Assembly: GCA_947034895.1 (NCBI GenBank)
Contig: OX344763.1
Span: 70,637,093-70,701,092, forward strand
Reading direction: 5' to 3'
Source of the DNA: Rhytidiadelphus loreus
Lineage: Eukaryota > Streptophyta > Bryopsida > Hypnales > Hylocomiaceae
Length of the DNA: 64,000 nucleotides
Shown piece by piece: positions 1-10,139 of the stretch. Within the stretch, counting starts at the first letter, position 1. Each line of letters begins with the position of its first letter. Below the pieces are notes generated by a model. The model saw nothing but the letters and a program-made list of their open reading frames with translations, had not been told where the DNA came from and did no database searches. The position numbers and the translations under genes were made by a program.

Positions 1-66
1 ATTAATTTTTTTTACTCTTTATACTAGAAATAGTAGTTTTGAGAGTTTTTTTGGACAATTGCAACA

Positions 67-190
67 AAGAGGTCGCCCCTAAGGACCAGAGGTCGCCCCG
101 AAGGACCAGAGTTTGCCCACCAAAGGTCGCCCTAGATTTTGGACCCTCTGGTGGGCGACCTCTGGTCCTTCGGGGCGACCTCTGGTCCCG
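67..190. repeat. GC-rich inverted and direct repeat (hairpin)
   Basis: Two arms of about 42 bases (roughly 85-127 and 145-187) are near-perfect reverse complements around a loop of about 18 bases. A 20-base unit containing GGTCGCCCCGAAGGACCAG is also repeated directly at the left arm. The segment is far richer in GC than its surroundings and lies just upstream of the point (about 222) where homology to the second FCP1-like copy starts. It therefore looks like an insertion or rearrangement footprint that replaced the 5' part of copy 1. No encoded function is visible. Confidence 0.7.
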
Positions 191-221
191 AAGTTGCCCC
201 CTACCCGCGGTCACCCCCTAC

Positions 222-617
222 TCCGGAAGATTGATGTCCTATAAGGAACTGGGGACTCAGAAGGATTTGTTCCTTAAGAATATGGATTCGCTCCTCTCGG
301 GGTTTCGAGGGTGGTTTACTTGCGAGAATACCATTATAGTAGATGACAGCCCCCGAAAGCACATCATGAACAAGCCGGAGAATGTAATACTTCTGGATTC
401 ATGGTCAAATCGGGAAAATGGGGACAAAGACTCATTTCTCATGAATGTCCTATTACCCTAGTTCAAACGATTGCATGTGAACCGCAGTGAGGGACTAAGG
501 TCTTTTCGGTCAAATGGCCCAGGGAGGATTGGGCGTAGAATGCTTTGCGATGAAAGGGGGTGGCGGGAGTATGACAGGCTCCTGGAAGTAGTTCGTGGGT
601 CAGCTAGTGTTAGTTAG
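222..617 (+). pseudogene. FCP1-like (NIF/HAD phosphatase) domain, truncated copy 1
   Basis: The frame reads SYKELGTQKDLFLKN, then IIVDDSPRKHIMN, then NVILLDSWSN. This is the C-terminal half of an FCP1/NLI-interacting-factor domain, where the VDDSP motif carries the Mg-binding acidic residues of HAD phosphatases. It closely parallels the copy at 2545-3288. The N-terminal half with the catalytic DxDxT-type motif is missing; homology begins next to the GC-rich hairpin. A TAG at 459-461 replaces the Trp codon present in copy 2. The frame then continues to a TAG at 615-617, ending in the same SASVS residues as copy 2. It is therefore a 5'-truncated pseudogene with one nonsense change. Confidence 0.75.
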
Positions 618-775
618 TGCTAAGCTTAGAGATATATAGTTCAGATTGGGTCAAGCTAATGTGTGATACATTGTTGTACCTTGACGTATCTTTTCGCACT
701 CATTGTACCTCATTGTTCCTTTGCGAATGGGTGAAATGTATATTTACTAATTTACACTTGTTGCAATCCACACAG

Positions 776-1254
776 CCAGCACGTCCACGTCCCCCGCATC
801 ACATGGTCACCTCCAATGCCATGTGTTGGCCGACTCTATTTTGGACTATGGCCAATATGTCATCTTTAGTACCGGGAACTTTTTGTGCTTTGCTCCCACT
901 GTCAACTCGTCTATGGACTTTTCTGTGGTGCCCATTGAAGACGGGGTCGTGGATAGTCCTCCTGATCAAAGGCCGTGCTTGCTGGTGTCTTGTTCACCAT
1001 CGCCGTTGCGCTCTAACGACCATAATGGGTCGCCTAAGTCGACGTCTGCATCAGGCAAATTGACACAGAGAAAACTCTACCAAGACGCCAACTATCCAAT
1101 GTCTATGCCGGAGTTGAATCTACAGGTTCCTTCTCATGCATGTCAGGATGTTTTGAAGGTCTCAGTTATTCCACCCACGCTCTCTCGTCATTGTGGACCG
1201 TCTCACGTGAAGAGGTTTAGAAGAAGACATGATGGACAATCATGTACTAGCTAG
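776..1254 (+). pseudogene. Downstream exon of FCP1-like unit, copy 1 (unknown domain)
   Basis: A splice acceptor (CCACACAG at about 768-775) opens a frame that runs through LADSILDYGQYVIFSTGNF, PTVNSSMDFSV and IEDGVVDSPPD to a TAG at 1252-1254. The same exon occurs at 4833-5262 behind FCP1-like copy 2, so it is conserved as protein and probably belongs to the same gene or to a second ORF of the same element. The tail is basic and Ser-rich. I do not recognise the domain. The exon is open here, but the FCP1-like part upstream is broken. Confidence 0.5.
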
Positions 1255-1439
1255 AGCTCTAGTTGGAGTTGGGATTCTTGGGAGCGGAGGTCTTTGCAAG
1301 CGCAACGGAGGGAGCAATTCCGCCAAGAGGGAGGATCTAACAAATCTTATAGTCGAGGACCTGAGATTCAAAAGGCCATGGAGAAATTGAGGACTACCTC
1401 GAATTGTTGACAGATGACTGTAGTAGAATCCCAATTGGT

Positions 1440-2140
1440 AGTCTTGGATACATATTGCGTAGAAGTATGTCCATGAACCTTGTCCACAATATGTCGTATA
1501 TATATCATTCTTCGTCTTTATTGTGGCACTTTTCTTCTTTTATACATGATGTGTTAATATTTCTGAATTCTTTCCAAGTCATTGTGATTTTTGCCGTCAT
1601 TTACGTGTTTTGTATGTCACTCCATTGCATTTCTATTTTCATGAGAGAAATTATCCTATAAGTTTAGAATTTCTGTGATTGCTAAGACTCTCATTTCCCT
1701 GGAAAACTCTCATTTCAATGAATATAGTGTTACTACCATTTGATAATGATGTTGTTATTGAACCTTCTCCCCCAACAGCTACAACGAATTTGACACTAGA
1801 GATGGAGATTGGGTAGAACTTGTCCAGAGATGCTTCCAAAGTGGAGCCTGGAAGTGATGCCTTGCCCACCAAAGATCAATCTGCAGGTTCTGCCCAATAA
1901 ACATTTAGTGAGCATTGCCTTATGTAGATTTAGCTCGACTTGAGCTAAACTGTTTGGTAGAGATTGAACTCAAGTTTTGTCTATAGATGCAGTACTCGAT
2001 TTCTACCGGACGTTCTTTGTAGAGGCGTTAGTCTTGGTTTTGACATTTATGGACTCAATTTTGTATTGTAAGAGACAGTTATCTCTGAAAATGTAATATA
2101 TATCTCACAGAGAAACTTTTTCTACAATCTTGAATTGCAG
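1440..2140 (+). other. Non-coding spacer between tandem units
   Basis: AT-rich sequence with stops in all frames. About 1681-1735 (ACTCTCATTTCCCTGGAAAACT and following) is repeated near 5762-5815, which marks the 3' end of the duplicated unit in both places. A short frame at 1740-1900 resembles a Pro/Thr-rich exon but has an internal TAG, so it is not called. Confidence 0.4.
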
Positions 2141-3288
2141 GTCATGTAAATATGGAAAGTTGTCCTGAGGTCTGTATTCTTCCTTCTACACAAAATCAAC
2201 TCTTGACGACCATACATTTTGAAACTGAGGATGATAATCCAATTAGTTCAGTTGAATTCCTAGAAGTCGATGAGGATACGTCAACGCCTGATCTTGTGCC
2301 AACTAGTTGTGAGAATGCTGATTAGCCTTCCAATTCGACAGTGGAGAAGGTATAATCCTTTGTTCTCTTATAGAAGGACTGGACTTTTTTTTCTATTTTT
2401 TTCCTTCGGTAATGGCCTGATTTCACATGACGTCCGAATTAAGCCAGTTTCCCGATTGTAACTACTCCACATTCCTACGTTTGTTAGTAGGGCTTCGATC
2501 CTACAATAGTTCATAATGGAACTTCAGAGGGCGTCCATCGTCAGTTGAAGTTTGGGGTGGCGGAGAAGTGGATGAATGTCGTCTTGGACCTCAATGGCAT
2601 TTTATGTCGCAGCGAGGACTGGAAGTCCAATAGTTCAACCAAGCATTTTCAAAACGAGTCAGAGCCACATTCTGCCATGGTCGGTGAAATTGTTGGACCA
2701 AAAGTAGTATATGTTCGTCCAAATTGCGTTGAATTCTTGAAGGAGCTAGGGAAGATAGCAAAAATCACTATATTGAGCTCTATGAAAAAAACCATGACCG
2801 ATGAAATTTGTGTGTATCTCTTTCGAGAAGGAAGGTGTTCCTTCCTCGTTCTTGGGCAAGATCCATGCAAGACTATTAAGTGTACGGATAGAGCCGAAAG
2901 GCTAACCTCTTACAAGGAACCGGAAACAAATAAAGATTTGTTCCTTAAGAACCTAGATTTCCTTTTCTCAAGCTTCCACGGGAATTTCACTTCTCAAAAT
3001 ACAGTGATTGTGGATGACAGTCCGCGCAAACACATCATGAACAAGCTTGAGAATGTAATATTAGCGGATTCTTGGAGCAACCAAGGAAACAATGACAAAG
3101 ACACGTTTCTTTTGACGGTCCTACTTCCTTGGTTCCAACAATTGCATGTCAACTGTAGCAATGGTTTGAAGTCCTTCAGAGAGAATAAAAAATGGAGGAT
3201 TGGAAGACGGATGCTATGCGAAGAACAAGGTCATCGAGAGTATGACAATCTTATGGAGGTCCTCCGTGGGTCAGCTAGTGTTAGTTAG
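2141..3288 (+). pseudogene. FCP1-like (NIF/HAD phosphatase) gene, copy 2
   Basis: Two exons are visible. The first runs 2141-2349, with acceptor TTGCAG and donor GTATAA; it is acidic and has a TAG at 2323-2325. The second runs 2545-3288 after acceptor CGTCAG. The second exon carries a full FCP1-like domain: VVLDLNGILC at the DxDxT position, VRPNCVEFLKEL, ITILSSMKK in place of the usual T-S/A-x3 segment, and IVDDSPRKHIMN. The nucleophile Asp is present, but the second Asp and the Thr are changed (DLNGI), as in several plant FCP1-like proteins, so phosphatase activity is doubtful. The domain is intact over about 240 residues. The stop in the preceding exon suggests the full gene is dead unless that exon is skipped. 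Neighbouring sequence suggests it is transposon cargo rather than a host gene. Confidence 0.7.
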
Positions 3289-3474
3289 ACGTGTTTTTGG
3301 AGGTATGTAGCTCGAGTCTAGCTAAATTGTAGCATATATAGACTACTTATTTTGGCGTATTTTTTTGTTGCATTTTAGCGCCCTTCGCACTAACGTGTAG
3401 TTTGGGGTAATAGTTTTTGTAAAATTCAACGGCTCATTGCTGTGGCTGAAGTTCATGCTGAACCTTTTGTATTT

Positions 3475-4384
3475 GGGTCAAATCACACTCAAATGTACCA
3501 CAAAAGGGGTCAGCCACACTGAAATTTGCAATGTTACTTCTTTTTAGCTATTGTTTCTTAATGCTAATCTATTAATTATAGGTAGTTTTGTCCTTTTTGT
3601 TTAGTATTTCAAGTCATATTAAGCCTAATACCATTTTATTCATCAAAAAATAAAAACTTCTTTATTCTAGTTCCAATTGAAATTTAGATGTCAACATGTC
3701 AAGTTTTTCGATGGTAGAAAAGGGTTCTAATTTTTGACAAATAATAATGTGATTGAATCCAAAAAAATCATGTTTATATATAATCATATGATAGAGTAAA
3801 AAAGGACTATTTTGCTACAATTTGAATACTTTTTTATTTTCTATAATATTCAGAAGTAAAAACTTATGAATGTCCTTTTCAATATAAAAAATAATCCAAA
3901 TGATGATTGTATTTGAACAAAAAATGTATATATTATTGACTTCAAGGTCCCTATATAAGCTATTTTTGGAATTGAATGTCTAAATTTTGTATTAGATGAA
4001 AAAAAAAAATTGTCAATAATCATTTAATTTATTAAAAAATTATATTATTTTTAGTTCAAGATATAATCACTAAATATTCTTTTAAATAGTCATATGTTTG
4101 AGAAGTATAAAAAATTTGGATGAAAATATCCTCTTAAAGTACTGTATTGTAAAAAAGACACTAAATTTAGCCTTCAAACTAGTGATTTACGACTTTTTAA
4201 GGATTTTTTCCATGAAATTTTTTCTCCAATTTGTTAAAGGGACACTTTGCAATACTATTCATCTATAATTTTTTCATAAAAAAAACAACATCAAAGTAAT
4301 TTATAGCTTTAAATGTTCAAAGAAGGACTCGAGTTCTGTCCTAGCAAAGTAATCCCAATAGTACCTTTGAGTGTGGTTTGACCC
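3475..4384. mobile_element. Non-autonomous TIR element, about 910 bp
   Basis: The ends form an imperfect terminal inverted repeat of about 25 bases: GGGTCAAATCACACTCAAAT on the left matches the reverse complement of the right end ATTTGAGTGTGGTTTGACCC apart from a few substitutions. The interior is very AT-rich and non-coding. It sits where copy 2 of the FCP1-like unit has extra sequence relative to copy 1, which supports an insertion. No clear target duplication is visible, so the superfamily is open. Confidence 0.5.
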
Positions 4385-4517
4385 ACTTATGATGTGCTAA
4401 AAGTTCTATGGCTTATTTTGTTTTTATTCTATGTCAGACGGCTTCTGCGTCTACAAGATCTAGGCTAGATGGGATTCTCCCCTGTCAAGTGTCGGAGGAC
4501 TCCATTCTAGACTATGG

Positions 4518-4832
4518 CATTAGATGAGATTTGCCTACCGGGAAGGGCTGCGAGTTTCCAAGTAGAGAACTGGACAAAATTGGCAGTTCGCAGGGCCTGC
4601 TGACCTGGCCAAGTGACTACCATGTCGATTTTATAAAAATAAAAAAAAATAAAAAAAATTTAACTTTGTTTTCCATTTTAAGAACTTTAATTTTTATTTT
4701 ATTTTATTTTTATTTTTTGAAAAAACAAACAAACTGTCAGCCGCGTTTGATGGGGCCCAGGGGAATAGACAGGGGAACGAACAGGGGAATAGCCTGAAAC
4801 GGCCCTCTAGCCCCCCCAAATCACATCTAATG
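4518..4832 (+). mobile_element. MITE, 315 bp, TIR CATTAGATGAGATTTG
   Basis: The left end CATTAGATGAGATTTG pairs with the right end CAAATCACATCTAATG. A second copy lies in inverse orientation at 41373-41696, with shared blocks such as CTGCTGACCTGGCC and GGCAAATCTCATCTAATG. Here it interrupts the exon conserved between the two FCP1-like units, inside the codon before the QYIILSTGNF stretch. Comparison with copy 1 leaves room for at most about one base of target duplication, so the superfamily is undetermined. Confidence 0.7.
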
Positions 4833-5262
4833 ACAATACATCATATTGAGTACGGGGAATTTCTTTTGCTCGTCTCCGACTGTTAATTCCACCATGGACT
4901 TCTCTGTCAAGCACATCGAGGACGGTGTGGTAAATAGTCCCCCTGACAAGAAGCCGCACATGCCAATTTCTTGCTCGCCATCTCCTCTGCGCTCTAGGGC
5001 AGCCAGGGATTCGTCAACGTCGCCAACTATTTCTGAGAAAGGGACGCAAAGGAAGCTCTACGGAGATGCTAATAATTTGATGTCTACACCGGAAGTGAAT
5101 CCCCATACACCAAATGACCTGCATGCAGAAAAAAAATCTAAACCCGCTCTCGTTCGACCTCTACTTCCACATTCCTATGCATTGTCTCAATCAGGAAGAT
5201 TAAAGAGAAAAGTCGATAGGTCATCCAGTACTCAGTCCTCCACTCCTATGTGGGACTCTTAG
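4833..5262 (+). pseudogene. Downstream exon of FCP1-like unit, copy 2
   Basis: This continues the exon interrupted by the MITE. STGNFFCSSPTVNSTMDFSV and IEDGVVNSPPDKKP parallel the exon at 776-1254. The part before the MITE (about 4430-4517, ending DSILDYG) is separated by 315 bp, so the exon is broken. It ends at a TAG at 5260-5262. Function unknown; a Ser/Lys-rich, probably disordered C-terminus follows. Confidence 0.5.
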
Positions 5263-5879
5263 GAGCGGAGGTCGCTACAAGCACAAAAAAGAGGGCACAT
5301 GCGTTAGGAAGGTGCAAGTGTCCGTGGGGGGTACAGTTGTGGGCCTGAAATTTTGAGGGCCTTTGAAAAGATGAAGAGTACGTCGTGTAGTTGATAGTTG
5401 TGCTTAGTATATGTACATTTCTGTTACATGATTTAATGCTTCTCTCTCTGAGTTTTAGACCACTGTTGACTTAGGTGGGTTGAAGGGGTTGCTATGATCA
5501 CACATTCATTACTTGGATCCTACACTTGTAATTGCATAGAGGAGTATATATTGCACACATAGCAAAGCAAATATGTGTAAATGATATGAATTTCCTTGCT
5601 AATAGAGATGGAATGTACAAAATTTTGAATATATCATTTCTAAATCTTCCATGGGAAGCTAATTTTCATTACCATTGATTGCTTTCTATGTGTTTGCCGA
5701 TGTTTAATTCATCTTTTTATATTCTCTTATTTGCATCGAGATATTCGAATGCCTTAGAATTAAACTCTCATTTCTCTTGAAAACTCTCAAAATAGTGAAT
5801 ATAGTGAATATAGTGTTCAAGGGAGGATAGAGGTGCATTGGCAACCACAAAAATCAACACAAACTGCTTGAAGAAGCAC
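5263..5879. other. 3' end of duplicated unit and junction with old CACTA
   Basis: No gene is seen. Homology to the 3' end of unit 1 (about 1681-1735) ends near 5815. The minus-strand transposase homology starts at 5880. The DUF4216 part expected after DUF4218 in a CACTA transposase is absent, so this is probably a rearrangement breakpoint. Confidence 0.4.
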
Positions 5880-6799
5880 TTACATGTACAAATCCTGCAT
5901 ACCCGAGACATTCGTGAGCACATATTGGTGTGCTAAGTCTCGTAGCTCACAACTCATCACATATGGCCTCCCTGCACCTTGCAGCACCTCCTCAACATCA
6001 CCATACTCTGGATCTTCATCCCATACATGTCTCTGTGTAGGTTCAAATTTGTGGATATGCTCAGTGATGAAGCCACACCATTCATCTTTCAAATACCCCT
6101 CTGCCATACATGCCTCTGGCCGCGCCATGTTTCGCACATGGTTTTTAAGGACTTTCATGTATCATTCAACTGGATACATCAAGCGTGCACTCATTGGTCC
6201 ACACAGGTCCAGCTCCCTCGCTAAATGATACGGAAGATGTGTCATGATGTCAAATAAAGATGGAGGGAATTCAATCTCAACGAGTGCCATGCTTCTAGCC
6301 ACATAAGTCTGCAATGACAAGAAGTCTGCTAGGTTGTACACTTTAGTACACAAGCGCTTGAAGACCTTGCACATTCTCATGACCACCATGCCACTAGTAG
6401 AAAATGATGTCTAGATCAAGACAAAATCATCAATTTTTTGTTAATGTAGGCACTTTTTTGTTCATTTTCACAATTTTTTGTTGATTTGGCACAAGGTAAC
6501 AAAATGGTTAAAATTTTTTGTTAATTTTGGTAGTACAACGTCCAAATCAACAAAACTATAAACACTTTTTTGTTCATTTTCACAAGTTTTTGTTGAATTG
6601 GCACAAGGTAACAAAATGGTTAAATTTTTTTGTTACTTTTGGTAGGTCAATGTCAAAATCAACAAAACAATCAACACTTTTTTGTTTATTTATACTTTTA
6701 AAAGTTTTAAATAAGTTTATGTGATTGGGGCAAAGTTTTAAATTCTTAAGGTTCCATTCTAAGTAGAATTTTAATTTAATGTAACACTTTATCACTCAC

Positions 6800-7187
6800 A
6801 ATTCTGTTTTTTTTAACTCAGCAGACTTTTATGACTGTTTGGGCATAGTAAAATATATTTTCTGATGAAACTTTGAACTAATAAAAGTTATAAAATCAAG
6901 CTAAATTTCACCTACAAAAATCCGTTTGACATTTGAAGTCTCCAATCAAAAGTTATAGACAAAATTCAGAGCGGGTGTTTAAAAATGTCAACAAAAAGAT
7001 CCATTTCAACCCCGCTCTAAATTTTGTTTATAACTTTTGATTGGAGACTTCAAATGTCAAATGGATTTTTGGAGGTGAAATTTAGCTTGATTGTCTAACT
7101 TTTATTAGTTTAAGGTTTCTTGAAAAAAAATATTTTACTATGCTCAAACGGTCACCAAAGTTTGCTGAGTTAAAAAAACACAAAATT
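6800..7187. repeat. Fold-back (long inverted repeat) element, about 390 bp
   Basis: Arms of about 190 bases run inward from AATTCTGTTTTTTTTAACTC on the left and are matched by TTAAAAAAACACAAAATT on the right. They meet near 6995 around the GAGCGGG / CCCGCTC segments. The structure would form one long hairpin and could be a small-RNA source. It is a relative of the fold-back at 7269-7631: both share blocks such as CATAGTAAAATAT and CTCCAATCAAAAGTTAT. Confidence 0.75.
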
Positions 7188-7268
7188 ATTAATTTAAGAA
7201 CTAGATGTCTGTTGTAGAGTTTGAATTACATTTATATTGTTTTTGCAATTTTTTTTTTTTTTTTTTTG

Positions 7269-7631
7269 GTAAGAACAGCAGGCTTTGGTGACCGTTTTGT
7301 CATAGTAAAATATGTTTTTTCAAGAAACTTCGAACTAATGAATGTTAGACTATCAAGCTAACTTTCACGTCCAAAAATCCGTTTGACATTTAAAGTCTTC
7401 AATCAAAAGTTATGGACAAAATTCAGAGCGGGGTTAAAATGGACTTTTTCGTTGACATTTTTAAACACCCGCTCTGAATTTTGTCCATAACTTTTGATTG
7501 GAGACTTCAAATGTCAAACGGATTTTCGGAGGTGAAATTTAGCTTGATTGTATAACTTTTTTTAGTTCAAAGTTTCTTCAAAAAAAGTGTTTAACTATTC
7601 CAAAACGGTCACCAAAGTCTGCTGTTCTTAC
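7269..7631. repeat. Second fold-back element, about 360 bp
   Basis: The outer ends GTAAGAACAGCAG and CTGCTGTTCTTAC pair. The arms then run through GGTGACCGTTTTG and CAAAACGGTCACC to a centre near 7450. It belongs to the same family as the neighbouring fold-back but has different outermost bases. TA on both sides of AGAACAGCAG...CTGCTGTTCT could be a TA target duplication (mariner-like MITE); this is inference. Confidence 0.75.
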
Positions 7632-7690
7632 AATAAAAATGAAAAACAATCTAAATCTAATTCTAATTTTCTTATTAACATTCAGATTAC

Positions 7691-7880
7691 GGGGTGGCTC
7701 AATGGTTAGAGCCTTAGACCTCAACCGTGAGGTCCAAGGTTCAAACCCCCATGGTAATGGCGGCCTATGTGGCATTGTCGTGCCATGTGGCGGGTTGCTA
7801 CGTGGTGCGACGTGCCTCTGCCACATGGCATTTAAAAAAAAATTATTTTAAAATTTTAAAATTTAAAAAAAAAAAAAAAA
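7691..7880 (+). mobile_element. tRNA-derived SINE
   Basis: The head GGGGTGGCTCAATGGTTAGA resembles a tRNA 5' half with a Pol III A box (TGGCTCAATGG, 7695-7705). A B box follows at 7739-7749 (GGTTCAAACCC). A short anticodon-arm-like stem (GACCTCA / TGAGGTC) lies between them. The body is not tRNA-like and the unit ends in an A/T-rich tail with a run of A up to about 7880. The size of about 190 bp fits plant SINEs. No convincing target duplication was seen. Confidence 0.72.
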
Positions 7881-10139
7881 ACTGACCAAATCAACAAAAA
7901 CAATAACGCTTTCTTGTTTCATAGTGTCCAAGTCAACACATCCAAATCAACAGAAAATGAACTAATAAAATCAACACTTTTTTGTCTATTTTTTGTTGAT
8001 TTGGATGCAGATTTTCTACTAGTGTGTGTGGTCCGGGTCGGAGCAATTCGTGAAGTGCTAGTGGCAAAACTGATTGCATTAGCACGTGATTATCGTGGGA
8101 CTTTAACCCCCCAAAGTTCTTCTTACAAATGCACTTGGCCAAGTCTGAAGAGTATCCACTGAGCGTCTTCAGTGATTCAATGCACCTTGCAAACTTCTTG
8201 AACTCTTCATCTGTCAAAACGTATGGTGTACGTGGTTTCACCATCTTTCCAAGCTTACAAAGGTTTGGAGAGAGCCACAGGTGCTTCCTCACATTCCGCC
8301 TCTACAAGTCTCTTCTCACTTTCACGGGGTCCTTCTTCCCAGTTATCATTTTCAAGAAGTTCTTCACCAAGTTCATTTCGCAATGCATGACGTCTAGCAT
8401 GTAGCAAATGAGAAGATGTTGCATGGAAGTCATTCACGAAATAAGTACTTTGTTATATATCAATGATTGTGGACATTGTAGGCACAATGACAGTTTTGAT
8501 GGAAAGGCATTGATTGGCCATTACGAGTTCCACATAAGGTACTATACTATGGCTACCTTGGTTTCAAGTTTAGGGTCATTATCAACATCCACCGTGGATG
8601 TGGGAGGAACAAGCCCCGGAGAACTAATTCTCATAACAAGGATGACTGTCATAACAAAGTCATTCAAAGGGACTTCTTCTACTATCACTACTTTAAAATG
8701 ACTTATACAATACTTCCAAGCCAAAACGAAGTTGTGTTCAATTCATTTCTGAGTGCAGGGCAAGGAAAAGTCCAACGCACCTTCCAACAAGGCAATGTAT
8801 GTAGAATGCTGAGGCGCTTCACACCGTGTACTTTCGAGGGGTCACCAACAGCACCATCTCTATTTCCACCTGTTTTCCAAGCCTCATGCCAACACGTGTT
8901 GCATTTGCTCTTCCATTGTCACTTCATGTGGTTTAGCCCGATTTTCAATGGAACCATTAAAATGGTCTTTCATATCATCCAATCTGAAAGGATGGTCTGG
9001 AGGCAACCAACGCCGAGTCCCCCCGTAAGTACACTTCCCAAGCTCTATGGAATGCTCGGCACCTAAGTCTGAACCGCTCCACGGGCAAACAACTAACCTT
9101 TATGTGAAAATTCTCCTACTATGCTATAGTCTAGAAAGTCATGGATAGTCCATAGCAGCATAGCGCGTAGCTGGAATGACCTAGCACCAAGATCCTTTGT
9201 TATATCATAGGTTGGAACTCTTGTCTACAATTCCAACAACTCTTCTACAAGGGGCTCCAAGTAAACATCAAACACATCTGCAGTCACGGATTCTTTCCCG
9301 GGAATTAAGAGGGTTAGGAGGACATAAAACTTCTTGGTCGTCAACCATGGTGGAAGATTGTAATTCAACAAAAGAATTGGCCATGTGGACCATGACGATC
9401 TGTTCAGCTTATACGGGTTCACTCCATCAGCTGTTAGAGCAAAGTGAGCATTTCAGGGATCTACAACAAAGGTTGGGTCGGCGTTGTCATAGAAATGCTG
9501 CCAGCCTTTGAGTCACATGGGTGCCTCACGAGTCCATCCCCTCCATCTTGGTTGCTACGATCCTCGACACGCCACACCATGAGCTTTGAGATTGCAGGGT
9601 TCCGGTACATCCACTGAAGTCGTGGAATGATTAGAAAGTGATGTAGAACTTTCAGTGGGAAGCAACGGCGCTCTTCATCTTGGTATCTAGGGCCTCACAC
9701 TTAGGACATCGCAAGGCATTTTCATGCTTTCCACGGAACAGCATGCATCCTCGCTAGCAACATGTATATTGTTGTACAATAAACTTAGTTTCACGGTCAA
9801 CGACTTTGCTACATGATAAGTTTTAGGCAAAAAATTTTGAACCGGTAGAAAGTGGAGGTGTAGCAAGCTGAAGAGTTCGTTGGCGTAGTGATTGCTCACC
9901 CCGTGAATAGTGCACAAGTTCATAAGCAACACAATAGCAGCCAACTTGCTGGAGTGACAACCATCATACAAAACTTCAATGGATTCCTTAAGCATTGTTG
10001 CATCAAAGTCTGGATCCTCCATGACCCCACCCACGACTGTGTTGCCACACTGTTCGAGCTCTTCACCTCCGAATAGGTTGTCTTGCATGCACTTGTCATG
10101 GATGGAGTCCCCAACTTCAAAGGCATCAGCAACGTCTCA

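Larger units (their letters stand above)
6392..8024. mobile_element. Non-autonomous CACTA element, 1633 bp
   Basis: It starts CACTAGTAGAAAATGATG and ends ATTTTCTACTAGTG, the CACTA-superfamily type of end. Flanks are TGC on the left and TGT on the right, consistent with a 3-bp target duplication with one change. Subterminal copies of TCAACAAAA and TTTTTTGTTGATTTGG match those at the ends of the 30-kb element at 22942-53152, so both belong to one family. It encodes no protein. Removing the element plus one 3-bp flank rejoins the minus-strand DUF4218 frame of the host transposase in phase. That supports both the borders and insertion into a once-coding frame. It contains two fold-back repeats and a SINE. 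Confidence 0.88.

Noticed and set aside
7691..7760. A functional tRNA gene
   Set aside because: A and B boxes are present, but no acceptor stem closes and the unit continues into a non-tRNA body with an A-rich tail, as expected for a SINE.
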